A program made the position numbers and the translations under genes. Source: Micromussa lordhowensis (lineage: Eukaryota; Cnidaria; Anthozoa; Scleractinia; Lobophylliidae). Taken from it: a DNA stretch of 64,000 bases. The notes under the pieces were generated by a model, which was not told the DNA's origin, ran no database searches, and was given only the letters and a program-made list of their open reading frames with translations. Within the stretch, counting starts at the first letter, position 1, and every line of letters begins with the position of its first letter. Shown here piece by piece: positions 45,701 through 56,300 of this stretch. The stretch covers positions 17,657,201 to 17,721,200 of the forward strand of contig OZ026598.1 in NCBI GenBank assembly GCA_964020085.1. The letters run 5' to 3'.

Positions 45701-47985
45701 GGTGCATTGTCATGGGCTCGAGCTGAAGCATCATAGACAATGCGAAGCTTCGTGCTTTCAGCGGTCTCTCTGACCACCGGTTTGTGTGGTATGTAAAACT
45801 CTCTCCCGACCACGTGCTCTCCGGCAGGCTCTACGATTCCCTCGGCAAGTTGATCTTTAATGATGGCATCATACTGCTCGAAGAGTTCTTGTTTCTCTAG
45901 TTTTCGAATAGTACTGTCCAGACGTCTCAAACTTCCAGATTTGTTGTTAGGCAATGAAGGGTGGTTTGCTTTCCAGGGCAGTCCGGTTTCGTACCAACCC
46001 TCCACGTTTCGGTGTAATTGCTCCTTGAACTCATCGTACACGTCTGTTTGATGTCCTTTGTCTTGTATTCCCAACACGTCTAATTTGCATAATTCGTCAT
46101 AGTCTGCCGCTGCTGTCTGAGTTAAAAGCATGCTTGAGATGTCAATTTCCTTTCCTGGTGACATTATTGTCCATCCAAACTGTGTCAACTCCGCCACAGG
46201 CTCTCCTGGGTGTCCAATTTTAGGTCTCGTCTCGGTTCGTATTTTCGCGTAATCACTTACGCCCAGTATGATGTGCACTGGAAGTTCAGCCTTTTCGTCC
46301 CCATCAATCATACGTACTCCTGTGAGATGAGAGTATTTGTCAATCACCTCTGCGTATCTCGGGTTGTCAAGTGATAACAAAGTCCCGCGATCTACTTTCG
46401 TGACTTCGGTTTCCAGTCGGAATTTCCCGTTGAGGCTGCTAATTGTCACATTATAAACGCCGATGACTTTGTTGACAGATCCCAGCATCATCTCTATTCG
46501 CTTGAATTCCTTACGAACTGGTCGAAGGCCGCCTAGATGATCCAAAATAGCGGATGACGCGTATGAACTACCCGCCCCGGTGTCGAGGAGTGCGCGGCAC
46601 TTGAATCCATTGACTTCGACCAAAACGACAGGATAAATGACTTGACCCGGTGAGCTCTTGTCTTGTGCAGTAAGAAATCGTCCGTTGGTTGTTTGAGTCG
46701 CTTGGTCACAAATGGAAGTATGGTGTCTGCGTTGGCATTTCTGGCATCCGTGACTTCTACAGCCTTCAGCTCTGTGTCTGTCACCGGTACAATTAAAACA
46801 TAATTGCTTGCGGCTGAGAATTCTCCTCCGGTCTTCAACGGCGACCACTTTGGGGCAATTAGCAGAAAAGTGATCAGGTTTATCACAGTAAACGCACCCA
46901 CGCATCTGTCGTCCATTTTCCTGTTGGGTTTGATAAGACCTCCGTCGAAAATTCCCATCATACCTGTCATTCTTTCGGTTTGGCACGGTTCTGTTTCCAC
47001 TCTCTTCGGTCACGGAATTGATTTCTTTCCAACGCTTAATCGCTTGTAATAATTGGCTAAAGTCCCACTCTTGCCACCCTTCTTGTCCCCGCACCAGGTC
47101 AGCCTTTATTCCTCTCAGTTTGTCCAACACCGCCCTTACATTCCCTGAGACTTCACGCAATTTGCCTAGTGTCTCCAAACTTTGAACATTATACAAAAGC
47201 CTTTTGTAAAACATATCAACTTCTTGCGGGTTTCCGCCCAGGATAGTTGGTAAACCCATGATGTTAGTCACGTAAGCATTAATGATCTCTGAAGTTTTCC
47301 CATACTCTGACTTCAGAATATTCTTCGCCCTCTCATAACCCTCAGTGTTAAATGGTAGCCCATCAATATCTGCCCGTACCTTTGGTTGGATAAGTTCCTT
47401 CAAGTAGGCAAATTTGGTCACCGGCGGCAGTTCAGTTGAATCAATTTCCGCGCAGAATTTATTCCAAAACGGAAGCCATTGTTCAAAAGTTCCATCAAAC
47501 TTGGTAATTGATAATTTAGGCAGCTTTGCATGTGGACCATTCGATTCACCTTGTTTCCCCTTTTTGAACTCTTCTGATTTCTTCTCATATTCTAGCTTCA
47601 TTTCTAGTTTTTCCTTCTCGAATTCAAGTTGTTTCTCCCTCTCTATGGATCGCAATTCATCTTCTTTCTCTTTTTCGGCTAATTGTCTCGCTTCATTCAG
47701 GCATTTCCTGAGATATTCAATCTCAGCATCCACACTCTCAATTTTCTCATCTATTTCATTACTCCAAGTACATACCTCTTCCATGGAAAGGCCCTCTTCT
47801 AGTTTTTTCTCTTCGATCTTCACTTTAACTTCATCCACTTCTTTGGCCAAAGTCGCTAACGCGTCCACATGCCTCTCAATAGTAGCGGTGTTCTTCTTGG
47901 CAACAATGTCCTTTCCTTTGCTCCTTTTAAACTCCAGAAGTTGAAGTTTCGTCCCAATCTCTTTGGTCAGTTTCTCCAGATCCAT
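42748..47985 (-). CDS. BEL/Pao Gag-Pol polyprotein, 1745 aa, intact
   Basis: The first ATG is at 47985 (MDLEKLTKEIG); in-frame sequence upstream to 48018 lacks an ATG. Order: charged coiled-coil Gag (~1-150); DUF1759-like capsid region (KLSITKFDGTFEQWLPFWNK, ~160-330); zinc knuckles CVYCDKPDHFSANC and CFNCTGDRHRAEGC (~360-410); aspartic protease ALLDTGAGSSYAS (~465); reverse transcriptase with GDMKQAFLQVRI, LFGLSSSPFLL and YVDD (~872); RNase H starting CFGDASGRG (~1050); HHCC integrase zinc region; integrase core VGVDFAGPM, TFYSDNGRTF (~1470) and WWGGQFERLIGLVKRAL. The Pao-type RT/RNase H and DUF1759/DUF1758 pairing define the family. No frameshift or stop interrupts it; Gag and Pol are one frame, usual for BEL. 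Copies itself through cytoplasmic particles and integrates the cDNA; that is family knowledge. Confidence 0.96.
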   Translation of the reverse strand: MDLEKLTKEIGTKLQLLEFKRSKGKDIVAKKNTATIERHVDALATLAKEVDEVKVKIEEKKLEEGLSMEEVCTWSNEIDEKIESVDAEIEYLRKCLNEARQLAEKEKEDELRSIEREKQLEFEKEKLEMKLEYEKKSEEFKKGKQGESNGPHAKLPKLSITKFDGTFEQWLPFWNKFCAEIDSTELPPVTKFAYLKELIQPKVRADIDGLPFNTEGYERAKNILKSEYGKTSEIINAYVTNIMGLPTILGGNPQEVDMFYKRLLYNVQSLETLGKLREVSGNVRAVLDKLRGIKADLVRGQEGWQEWDFSQLLQAIKRWKEINSVTEESGNRTVPNRKNDRYDGNFRRRSYQTQQENGRQMRGCVYCDKPDHFSANCPKVVAVEDRRRILSRKQLCFNCTGDRHRAEGCRSHGCQKCQRRHHTSICDQATQTTNGRFLTAQDKSSPGQVIYPVVLVEVNGFKCRALLDTGAGSSYASSAILDHLGGLRPVRKEFKRIEMMLGSVNKVIGVYNVTISSLNGKFRLETEVTKVDRGTLLSLDNPRYAEVIDKYSHLTGVRMIDGDEKAELPVHIILGVSDYAKIRTETRPKIGHPGEPVAELTQFGWTIMSPGKEIDISSMLLTQTAAADYDELCKLDVLGIQDKGHQTDVYDEFKEQLHRNVEGWYETGLPWKANHPSLPNNKSGSLRRLDSTIRKLEKQELFEQYDAIIKDQLAEGIVEPAGEHVVGREFYIPHKPVVRETAESTKLRIVYDASARAHDNAPSLNDCLHAGPPLQNQLWAVLVRARFHPVLITGDMKQAFLQVRIREQDRDAMRFHWIADRETRRVETLRFTRALFGLSSSPFLLGGVIRQHLENCRATYPEIVSEIEKSLYVDDLINGGPTVRAAMQVKETATEIFAQGGFTLHKWHSNAPELDAVSTNQNSETQETFAKQQLGVPQRGQGSLLGVSWDMEKDTLEVKFPAEPAQPTKRSVLGKVSRVYDPLGLVSPTTLSGKLLYREASELKIPWDTQLPDGLIKELSKWEEGLPTGITVPRPLTAHRENITKIDLHCFGDASGRGVSAALYAVVTQPSGVSVGLVTAKARLAKQGLSIPRLELVSGHMATNLITNTRDALEGFPVGEMYCWLDSTVALHWIRGAGNYKQFVSNRVSKIQQHLSVQWRHVTSQENPADLGSRGGSVQGEELWWRGPKWLAEKESWPCDIVTNSTPESQAEAKVTREVFAGAREVTDEFDVLLEKFALWKTLRVCAWIQRFVFNSRKRKEERSVVPLTSEEIEKQKYFWTARAQRSGKRSEKFDDDRLQLNLQERSDGLLECRGRIQGDYPIYLPDTHPYTEKLVMLSHLVTLHGGVGLTMTKVREYHWVPRLRRLVKKVIKSCFGCKRFQATALRNPPPGSLPSDRTEGTAAFQVVGVDFAGPMRYRKGKKNEGKAYIVLYACSLTRGIYLELLPSLETEEFMSSLKRFIARRGRPNTFYSDNGRTFVGAAKLLRTIMADEKLQDYLAHLGIRWKFNLSRAPWWGGQFERLIGLVKRALYKEIGCGMLTWAELQDVLLDIEVALNNRPLSYVEDDPQLPVLTPNSLLFGQPNLLPELEHHHLETPDLRKRAKYIKKCKDVLWRRWTDEYLKSLREQHRLNHPVKSSTIAVGDVMLIKEDERNRGKWKMGIVDDLITGRDGVVRGAKLRAGKSYLERAIQHLYPLELTCDRQTEGPGNELNPDAAEFAPQRETRRAARDARERLAAIAANEHDF

Positions 47986-48022
47986 CTCCTCGTGTGTAAG
48001 TCCCGTCGGAGGTGCCACTTAG

Positions 48023-48297
48023 TGTTGGAAACGCGGATATCAACACTAGTCACTCTCGATCTCTTGTAATATATTTTAATGCTCACAGCTAAAATCGCTC
48101 TCTACGTCTCGAATATGTCCCAGTCACTGTCACTCTTTTTCTATCACTCACAATACAAGCAAAGAAAGGCTCTTTTATACGCCCTCGATAAGGTTTCTAA
48201 GGAAATACAATTTACGTCATTGCTAAGATCATCTTGAATATCAAAAGTAATGCTAACCAATTGTCACGCACTGTCACGCTCTTATATATTTCTAACA
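48023..48297 (-). repeat. BEL/Pao 5' LTR
   Basis: 275 bp and same sequence as the 42285-42559 copy, with TATATAAG near its 5' end. The two or so bases after the LTR are followed by TGGCACCTCCGACGGGAC (48017-48000 on minus), a candidate primer-binding site because it starts TGG; the tRNA is not identified. Confidence 0.95.
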
Positions 48298-48301
48298 GTA
48301 G

Positions 48302-50295
48302 CTTTTTCTAAAACAAAAACAGACCCAATTGAAGACTACAGTGCAAAAACCATACGCCATATTTTTGACCAAAATGGCCAAAAATCGATATCGTATTTAT
48401 GACGAGAACAGTTAAAAACATACTCTTTGGGGCCACACATTCCCATATTGCCCATAGACAAGAGTACCCCGTCCCCCCCGGGGGGGGGGGGGGGTGGGAG
48501 TGCATGTGTACCTGTTATGATCCAATCCAAAAAGTAGTGCCATTGAGCGGCACATGACGTGCCATAAAGAAAAGGCATCCATTCATGTCAAAGCAGTAGA
48601 AATTTAGCAAACATTCTCGTGTAGAACGAGCACCTCTTGTTCTCACATATGCAAACACTTTCCTAGATTACCATATGTGGCAGCTGCCCAAACAGGCGAA
48701 GTTTGCTAATGACTTCGTAAGCTGAGCTATTACTAGACCTTTTTAGTTTGGCGTTGTGATGCCCCATTTCAGATCATGTGATGACACTCTTGGGAATTCT
48801 TAAAGTCAAATTTTCAAATAGTCGCATGTAGGTGAGTGAATAATTTTAAGATGGATGAATGAACAATTCTCTAGTTAATATCGCGTGGTCTGTAATGAAA
48901 ACACATTCCCAAGCTAAAAAGGTGTATTACATCACAGCAGCAGCTGGTTGACTCTGTAGCTGCGTTTGGATTCGAGTCGTTTTTCGATGCTTGCTTTTTC
49001 ACCATTGCATCTATCGGTTTCTTAATTCTAACATACCCGATTTTTCCGTTTTCTAATACAATAAATCTGTTTTTTGTTGATACTACACTCTTTTATATTG
49101 TTTTTCCGGCTCAGGCTGAATATTTTTATTCTTCTGCCGATTTTAAGCTGAAAATGTTCCTGTGAATATATTATTAGATTAGGGCGTATCGCATTCCGGT
49201 TTTGATGACTTTTATGGCGTTGAAGTAATTTTAGAGCCAGCTTGCTGGTGTTTAAGCCTGATATGACGCATATAACTTCTCGCAGAAATGTTATTAGCAT
49301 CGAATATATGGCTAGTGCTGTTATTGTTGTGTTTTAGCTAGTTTTGCCGCTCAGAGGAAGAATTTTACACGGTTTCCTTAAACACATATCATTGTGTTGA
49401 TTTACAAATTTTCAACACACAAAATTATATTGTTTTCAAAAGTTCAGCTTCGCAATTATTCTTAAAATATTCTTAAACAGTTTCGCAAATTTCAGCCTCC
49501 AGCGATATTCTTATAAAATATATTCTTACAGAAAAAAAGAATATATCGTTATTATGGCCTGCAACTCTTTAAATGTTTCTGGTGTATTTAATCGGTTTAT
49601 TCAATTTTATTTTACTTAAATCATTGTTGCAATTGTCAGTGAATAAAATTCACTATATATTGTGATGTTAAGTTAAGTTAGCAAACATACGTTTGTATTA
49701 TCTGATCTCTACCCCGAAAGTTTGGCTTTCAGGTTTGCAGGACGTAGGAACAAACAGAAAATATTCAGTCCTTAATATGGGTGCATGTATATAACTTATT
49801 TTATTGCTTCAGGTTTTCTCCAGTCGCCGGCCCCCATACCTTGCGATTAGTTAGTTCTTTGTTCCATGTGTCAAAGGAAGACCATGTTATTGCGTGGTAA
49901 TTATTGTTTTCAATAAATTGCCGGAGGGATTCAAATGCAGAGGGGCGTGCTGGCCTGGCCTGTCATCACGGATGACAGACAAAAGAAAGCCAATTAAAAC
50001 CTAATCTCGTGTTTCGGTGGTGGAAAATGTCTATCAAAAAACAAAATTGTATAAACATATAGATCAATGAGAAACTCATTATATGTAGTTATTGTTAGGA
50101 TTTTGTGTGCAATTCCATTGTGGTTTCTTTCATCCTAACCCGGCTAACAAAAAAAGCTGGTACGTGAGCTGCTTCTCGTATACTCCCAGCTAAAAGCTTA
50201 TTACCAATGCATGACAATTGACCAATGAGCCTATTTTCACCAGGTTAATAAGATAACACCTAAATCTATATATGAATGTGTTTATTTTATTCCTG
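48302..50295. other. Intergenic stretch, no gene recognised
   Basis: AT-rich, without recognisable exons or TIR pairs. A G-run at 48470-48497 is a homopolymer. The AATAAA-like words are not near any gene end. Confidence 0.4.
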
Positions 50296-50330
50296 TTTTC
50301 AGAACCTCACTGACTACATACATGTATAAA

Positions 50331-53300
50331 ATGAAGTTGGCCTTCGTTGCCTTGTTTCTCCTTGTTTCTGACTACATGGAGTCTGTCGGGACAAGTAAGT
50401 TTTTCGGAGAGTAAGATCGATGTGTAGATGTTTACAGTGGAACCTCGATTTATTATATAAACACCAGTGAAATACTGAAGTGAGCTTTCCCGCGAAAACT
50501 TCATATCTTCACACGTGAAGATAATATGTTATCTTCACACGTGAAGAGATCACCCTCGTTATGGCTACATAATAAATCGCGCCTTTTTCACAGGAGTTTA
50601 TCCGGTGTTTATATAATAAACAGAATATTACATGCCCGCTTGTGGATATGAATTTTATCCTCTCGTGTTCGACTCGATATCTCACTCGTTCGCTGCGCTC
50701 ACTCGTGAGATATCGAGTTGAACACTCGAAGATAAAATTCATATCCACGTGCGGTCATGTAATATCCTCTATTTAACAAACCTCTATAAGACGAAGTCCT
50801 CGGTATAACGAACGATTTTCCTGGCCCCAGTAAGAGTAAAATAGATCATGGGAAAAGAACCTCGATACAACGAAACCTCGACATAGCAAACATATTATGC
50901 CAATCCCTTGTTCCTTCGTTATATCGAGGTTCCACTGTACTTGATAAATGATTTCTTTAAACTGAGTACGATGTTTTCCTCGTGTACTAGTTAACAAAGG
51001 AACAGCCGTTGTACTTTCGTTGCTTATGAGTCTTTCTTAAGCTGTAATCATGTATCAGTTATTCTGCATCAGTATACAAGCTACAGCCGAAGCTAGGATT
51101 ATGGCGGATTGTTATTAATTTTAACTCAATGAAGCAAGGCTGATCAACGTATATTTTTAACCCGACAACGACATGACATCTAATCCAAACTGAAACCATG
51201 GACAGCTATTGATATTTTTCTGGTTAATCTTCGTTTGCATGAATTGTATCATACGAAATCTACAGCAAGAAAAAGACAACGACATGAGTTTTTTTTCTAT
51301 TTTTGGCTGTCAGATCAGATCTTTTACAGATCCTGCGTATATCAGCATTATTTTCGTTTGCGGTACTTTGCATCATTTGTATTCTGAATTTTAATGTTTA
51401 AGGAAAATGCTGCCCTACAATTCGAACAAGGTGTTTCCATTTGAACATCAGTATGTGTAGGTTTGAAAAGGTATTAAAACATCTTGTCAAATGGTGACTA
51501 AGGAAATAATTGCCAAAACTGGAAATTCTAATCCAAAGTGTACTTAGTTCAAATACTTGCACGAAGGTGATATGAAAAAAAAATAGGGACAGTGCAGAAG
51601 GGATAGTGCATATTTAAATTTTTACGTTGACTGGATGCAAATTATTGTGTTTCTTAATTGTCCGAATGGAATTGCTCAGGCGACATATATCCATACAAAT
51701 GAGAGTCTGAAGTGGTTAAATTGACATTTTCTCGCTCCATGAGGTTTTCTCGTCACGTTAACTCGAATTGTTCCAATCTAGAAAAATGAGCTCCTCCTAT
51801 CGAGAAAATCAATAAAATAAAATAAAAATAACAATTACATGTGGCAGCCTGCGTACAAATACCTTCCTTTGTTTTAAAAAGTAAATGAATGGAATCAAAA
51901 TTGCTATGAAATTTTGGGCCGATTAAATAACCAGTATCAAAGTGAAAATTATTTTCTTAGCATTTTATTATGAACACACAGTTCAAATTGCGGCCACACA
52001 ACACACTGTCTAAATTCATCAGTGTTAAGCCTATTCTGATTGAGGAGGGAGGGGGTAGGTACTACCGACTTAACCTGTTTTCTGTTGCTACGATAGTTGT
52101 TGCTGTTTGCTTAAATTGATTTTAGTTAGTTTTGAGGCATTTTTGTGTCTTTCTGACATTTCTAAAAAATCAACATATCGAAGATGGCGGATTCAAAATG
52201 GCGGATTCAAGATGGGGTTGTTTGGATATGTCGTGATCATCCCATATTGCTTGCCTCCAGCGAAACATTTTTGGACGCAATCTGTTAGTGTAATTATCAT
52301 TGCTTAAAAATTATTCTTGAACTTACGCATGTGAGTGTTGAATTCCTAGTCGTGGAAGAAAACAAAAAGCCCGGTCGCCCGGTCTGTTTAAGATTAAGAC
52401 CCCGTCCGGGTTCAGAGCCACCTTAAAATTACGAAAATTTATGGTGGCTCTGAACCCACTCTAGCAAAAAGCTGCATCTTATCATGCTTATCATAAGTCC
52501 ATGATAAAAAGTAGGGGTCACCGAGCTCGTTTTTGAGTTGTAAGCGCTCAAGGCTAAAATTAAAGGTGTTTTTTGCAGATCATATTGTTCCTATAGTAAC
52601 CTGTTATGTAAATAAATGATTGCAACTTGTTTACCAATGATTGGGAATTTGTATGATACCATTATTGTAGCATCACTTGTTAAACAGTGGCAGTATTCAT
52701 CCTTCAAAGTATAGCTGTGAGAAAAGTACTGAAAACTGTTACCAACCTTCTTAAGTTTCCAGTTTCAGATTGTAGAAACATACCTTAATTATCCTTCAAT
52801 TAAAGGCCTGCTGGTTGTTTCTTGCTAAGTTGCATTGTTTATTTCATTTTCTTACAGTTGAAGATTTGGTTGTCCACTACTACGACAAGAATATCAGCAC
52901 AATTGACCTTCTTAAAAGACTGAACATGAGTTACGCGCGTTTTGATGTGGAAAATATTAAATGTCGTTTGTTTAATTACTCATGTGAGAAAGTATGCGCT
53001 TTACATAATGAAGACCAGCAAAGAAACGACACGAGGGCGTGCTACTGCGATAAGTTATGTGTTGAGCTGGGTGACTGTTGCTTTGACTACTTCTTAAGGT
53101 TAGTGGATAAATGATATTTTCTCGTTTAATCTCCTTCAGTCTCCGTTTTTCACACCCTCTACAATCTTAGAGAAAAAGAAAAAAAAACCTTATTTAATCT
53201 TCGGACGTACACGCAAACTCATACACCCATAATGTTACAAGGGACAATTTGGGTGTGTGGATGGAGCCCAGTTTGGGCTGTCGTTGCATTTCGCAGTAAG

Positions 53301-56300
53301 ACATATAAATTAGTTTGCTATTAATCGATAGTTAAAAGATAGCTGTCGTCTTGCTCTGCGAGATGATATTCTTCTTGTTGCTCATTACGTCATATGACGT
53401 CATTAAGTCCGCCATCTTGGATCTGCCATTTTCAATCTCACCATTTTCTCAGAAAGTCAACGTGCACCGATGGGAAATTATCCAAAAATGATACTAATTG
53501 TATAATGCTGCTCAAGAAAACTTGGAAAAAATATATATACGAAGAATTATGTCAAAGAAAAGGCAAATTTGGCTTCACGTGCATGTCAAAATGCGATTGC
53601 TATGGCAATATCAAATGATCTGGAGAAAGGGTTGACATGCCAAAATTAGGGTGAGGGATGAACGAACAGCTAATTGATAAGCTTCAGCATCACACTAAGT
53701 TTAATTATACTGAGTAAAAACATCCTCGAAGGGGCGACAACTCGGATTTTCTTACTTACCTAATCCTTTGACTTTCCTATGATTTCGTAACTAACGACAA
53801 CTGTTGCTATTCGGTTTTCCGAAGATGTACCGCTGCCAAAACACGCAAGCCTCGGGTTCCTAAAGTAACCTGCGTAAGGCACCTCAGTTCCGAAGTTAAC
53901 TATGGTTACGCAATGGTTGGTGGCTGTTCACCTCACAACACCGACAAGAATCTGGAATCTTTGTGTACATCTCCTAGAGCAGACTTCTTTGCTGGAATGC
54001 TGCCCGTCTCAGACTTGCAAAACAAGACAACATACAAGAATGTCTTCTGCGCCATGTGCAATCAAGCCAGCAATCTGACGCATTGGAATTTTTCTGCCGA
54101 GTGCAAAGGTTACAGCTCCAATGACATTCCAAAAAACAGGTCGCTGACGCTGGCGTTCGTAATGACGAAATGTCAATGGACATTTAAGCCACCCAGCGTT
54201 CATAATGAAAAAGTCTGTCTAGCCGTAAAGGAAAATTGTCCGGCATCAGAAATTGTTGATAAGGAACCACTGCTACGAGACTTGTGTTCATTTTACGCCT
54301 TTCCAGTCTGTCCAAGCCTCCAACCAAAGAATCCGCATTGTGATTTATGCAAAGGAAGGGACATAAGCGAGTATTCATGTATTTGCGCAATAATTGCAGA
54401 GGCTGGATTCCATCGCGAACCTTCTTGGGTTATTTTGTTTGATTTTTCGTCTTCCTCTCATTCGGTGCAAATGGGAGAAAGGAAGAGCGTTGTAAGGAGC
54501 AAAGAGTGCGCTGACGGTTTCGTATTTGACCCTTTCAATGAGGGATGCGTACAAATTTATTTGCATACAAGGCATGTGGCTGTGTCGGCCTTCGAAACAG
54601 TTCTCAAAAACATCAGTGGCTCAATAAACAGACAACTTATCAAGGTTTTACAAGAACGAACTTACATCAATTGTTCCTTTGTGGAGATGAACATCAGTTC
54701 GGTATCTCTCCTGTCTAACGGTTCGATATGGATTCCTTTACACAAAAGAATATACAGCAAGGAAAAGTACTTCATTAATGGCTCTTCAGTATTCCTTTGC
54801 GCAGACTTCAAACGCGTTTACAATGAAACCGAGGCACTTATTTCCATGGAGACAACACCACTTCACATATTATCAAACACGGGCTGCATCATCTCCATGA
54901 TATCTTTGATTTCCCTCCTGGGTATCTACATTGCTCTGCCAGAACTCAGAACCTTACCCGGAAAGAACCTCATGAGTCTATCGTGTGCAATGCTTTTGTA
55001 TCATATCTTCTTCTTATTGACCGGTCAGACGGACAAACCAAGTATTTGCATGGCGGTATCCGTCCTGCTTCATTACTTTTTGCTGTCTTCATTCTGCTGG
55101 ATGGCCGTGATGGCTTTCGATGTTGAAAAGACATTCGGAGCAAAAGGTAACTGAGTAGTGCAGTAGCATGATTGCTAATGAGGTGATAATCCTTAATCAT
55201 TGACTTCCAGAACCTATCCTTGCAGGAGGGCATAGAACAAATGCATGTGTCATGCTCGAAAATGAGATTAAAAAGGGGGCCTAATGATACGTTTTTCGGA
55301 AAAACGGGCAATAACAACAAAAAAATGCTTTAATTATAGTGAAATAAATAGGTGGGGTTAAATTATTCAGTAAAAGGAAAAGAGTTAATAAGCACTGAAA
55401 GACAATTATTATCCACTTCTTAAGTTTGTTTGTTAATTCTTTAATTCTAAATCATTTTCTTCATCGTATACATGTAGGAAAAGCAAGACCTCGTCATGAT
55501 GACAACAGAAAAGCGTTAGTGAAATACAGTATCTTTGCCTGGATCACCCCAGCTGTGATTGTGATCACTAGTGTAACTCTCGATAAAACAAACACTGTCA
55601 GCATTGGATACGGTGAGTTGAATATAAACTGAAATATGATAAGGATAGATGTTAACGGATTTTAGCCATATAGCATCTTTACCGTGTTTCTCATCTAAAC
55701 ACACCTATCAGGACCAATGAGCCCGTCCCAAAAATCCTTTTTTTTGGGGGGGGGGGAGATCCTCGTATGAAAAGGTCGGGGAATTTGAATTAAACCCTAA
55801 GGGGGACCAATCTGGGCGTGGCTAGAGCGTCATTTGACCCCAAAAAGATACCGCTTAAAACGTAACAGACTTGCTCTGTTCAGGATAGGAGCCCGCGTTA
55901 GTAGACTCTAGAGAACGGCAGAATTGGAGGCTAAAAACGGAAGTAACAATAAGGCCGATACGATACGATACGATACGATACGATAACTTTATTTATACAC
56001 GGTATTTCCATCAGTAAATTAAGTTAATTATCTATAATAATGTATCTATCTACCTAACTACAATAAAATTCATTAGTAACAATTCAAATAAAAATAAATA
56101 AAAATCCTGCTTTTCATGGAGGCCGTGTCTAAAATATACTTAAAATTAAGGTGTTACTTGCAACTAAGATATTACTTGAAACTGTGGCGACTTAATTTAG
56201 ATTTGAAATCGGTAAGTGAAGACGCTTGTCGTAGGTCTACAGGTAAATTGTTCCACAACTGAGCTCCGCTATACAAAAAGCTTCTCTTGAGATAATCTGT

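Larger units (their letters stand above)
42285..48297 (-). mobile_element. Full-length BEL/Pao LTR retrotransposon, 6013 bp
   Basis: Bounded by two 275-bp LTRs (42285-42559 and 48023-48297) that I read as identical, in element orientation TGTTAGAAATATATAAGAG to CCAACA. A 4-bp target duplication, GTAG, lies at 42281-42284 and 48298-48301. Element reads on minus: 5' LTR at 48297-48023, a single gag-pol frame, a purine tract GGGGGAGGA directly before the 3' LTR (42571-42560). A TATATAAG box lies just inside the LTR. Identical LTRs and an intact ORF indicate very recent insertion and possible activity. Confidence 0.97.
50435..50937. mobile_element. pogo/Tigger-like non-autonomous transposon
   Basis: Ends CAGTGGAACCTCGAT and ATCGAGGTTCCACTG are inverted, flanked by TA target duplications at 50433-50434 and 50938-50939. 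The interior phrases (CTCTATAAGACGAAG, CTCGGTATAACGAACG, CTCGATACAACGAAACCTCG) are Tigger-style. Two smaller elements are nested inside it. It lies in intron 1 of the receptor gene, 40 bp after the donor. Confidence 0.85.

Noticed and set aside
44158..47944. Several 60-176-codon frames on the plus strand (e.g. 47414-47944)
   Set aside because: Antisense shadows of the BEL/Pao polyprotein; the Ser/Phe-rich one mirrors the Glu/Lys coiled-coil of Gag.
53394..53618. 74-codon frame in receptor intron 2
   Set aside because: Lies in degenerate repeat sequence related to 56903-57439; no conserved domain or splice phase fit.
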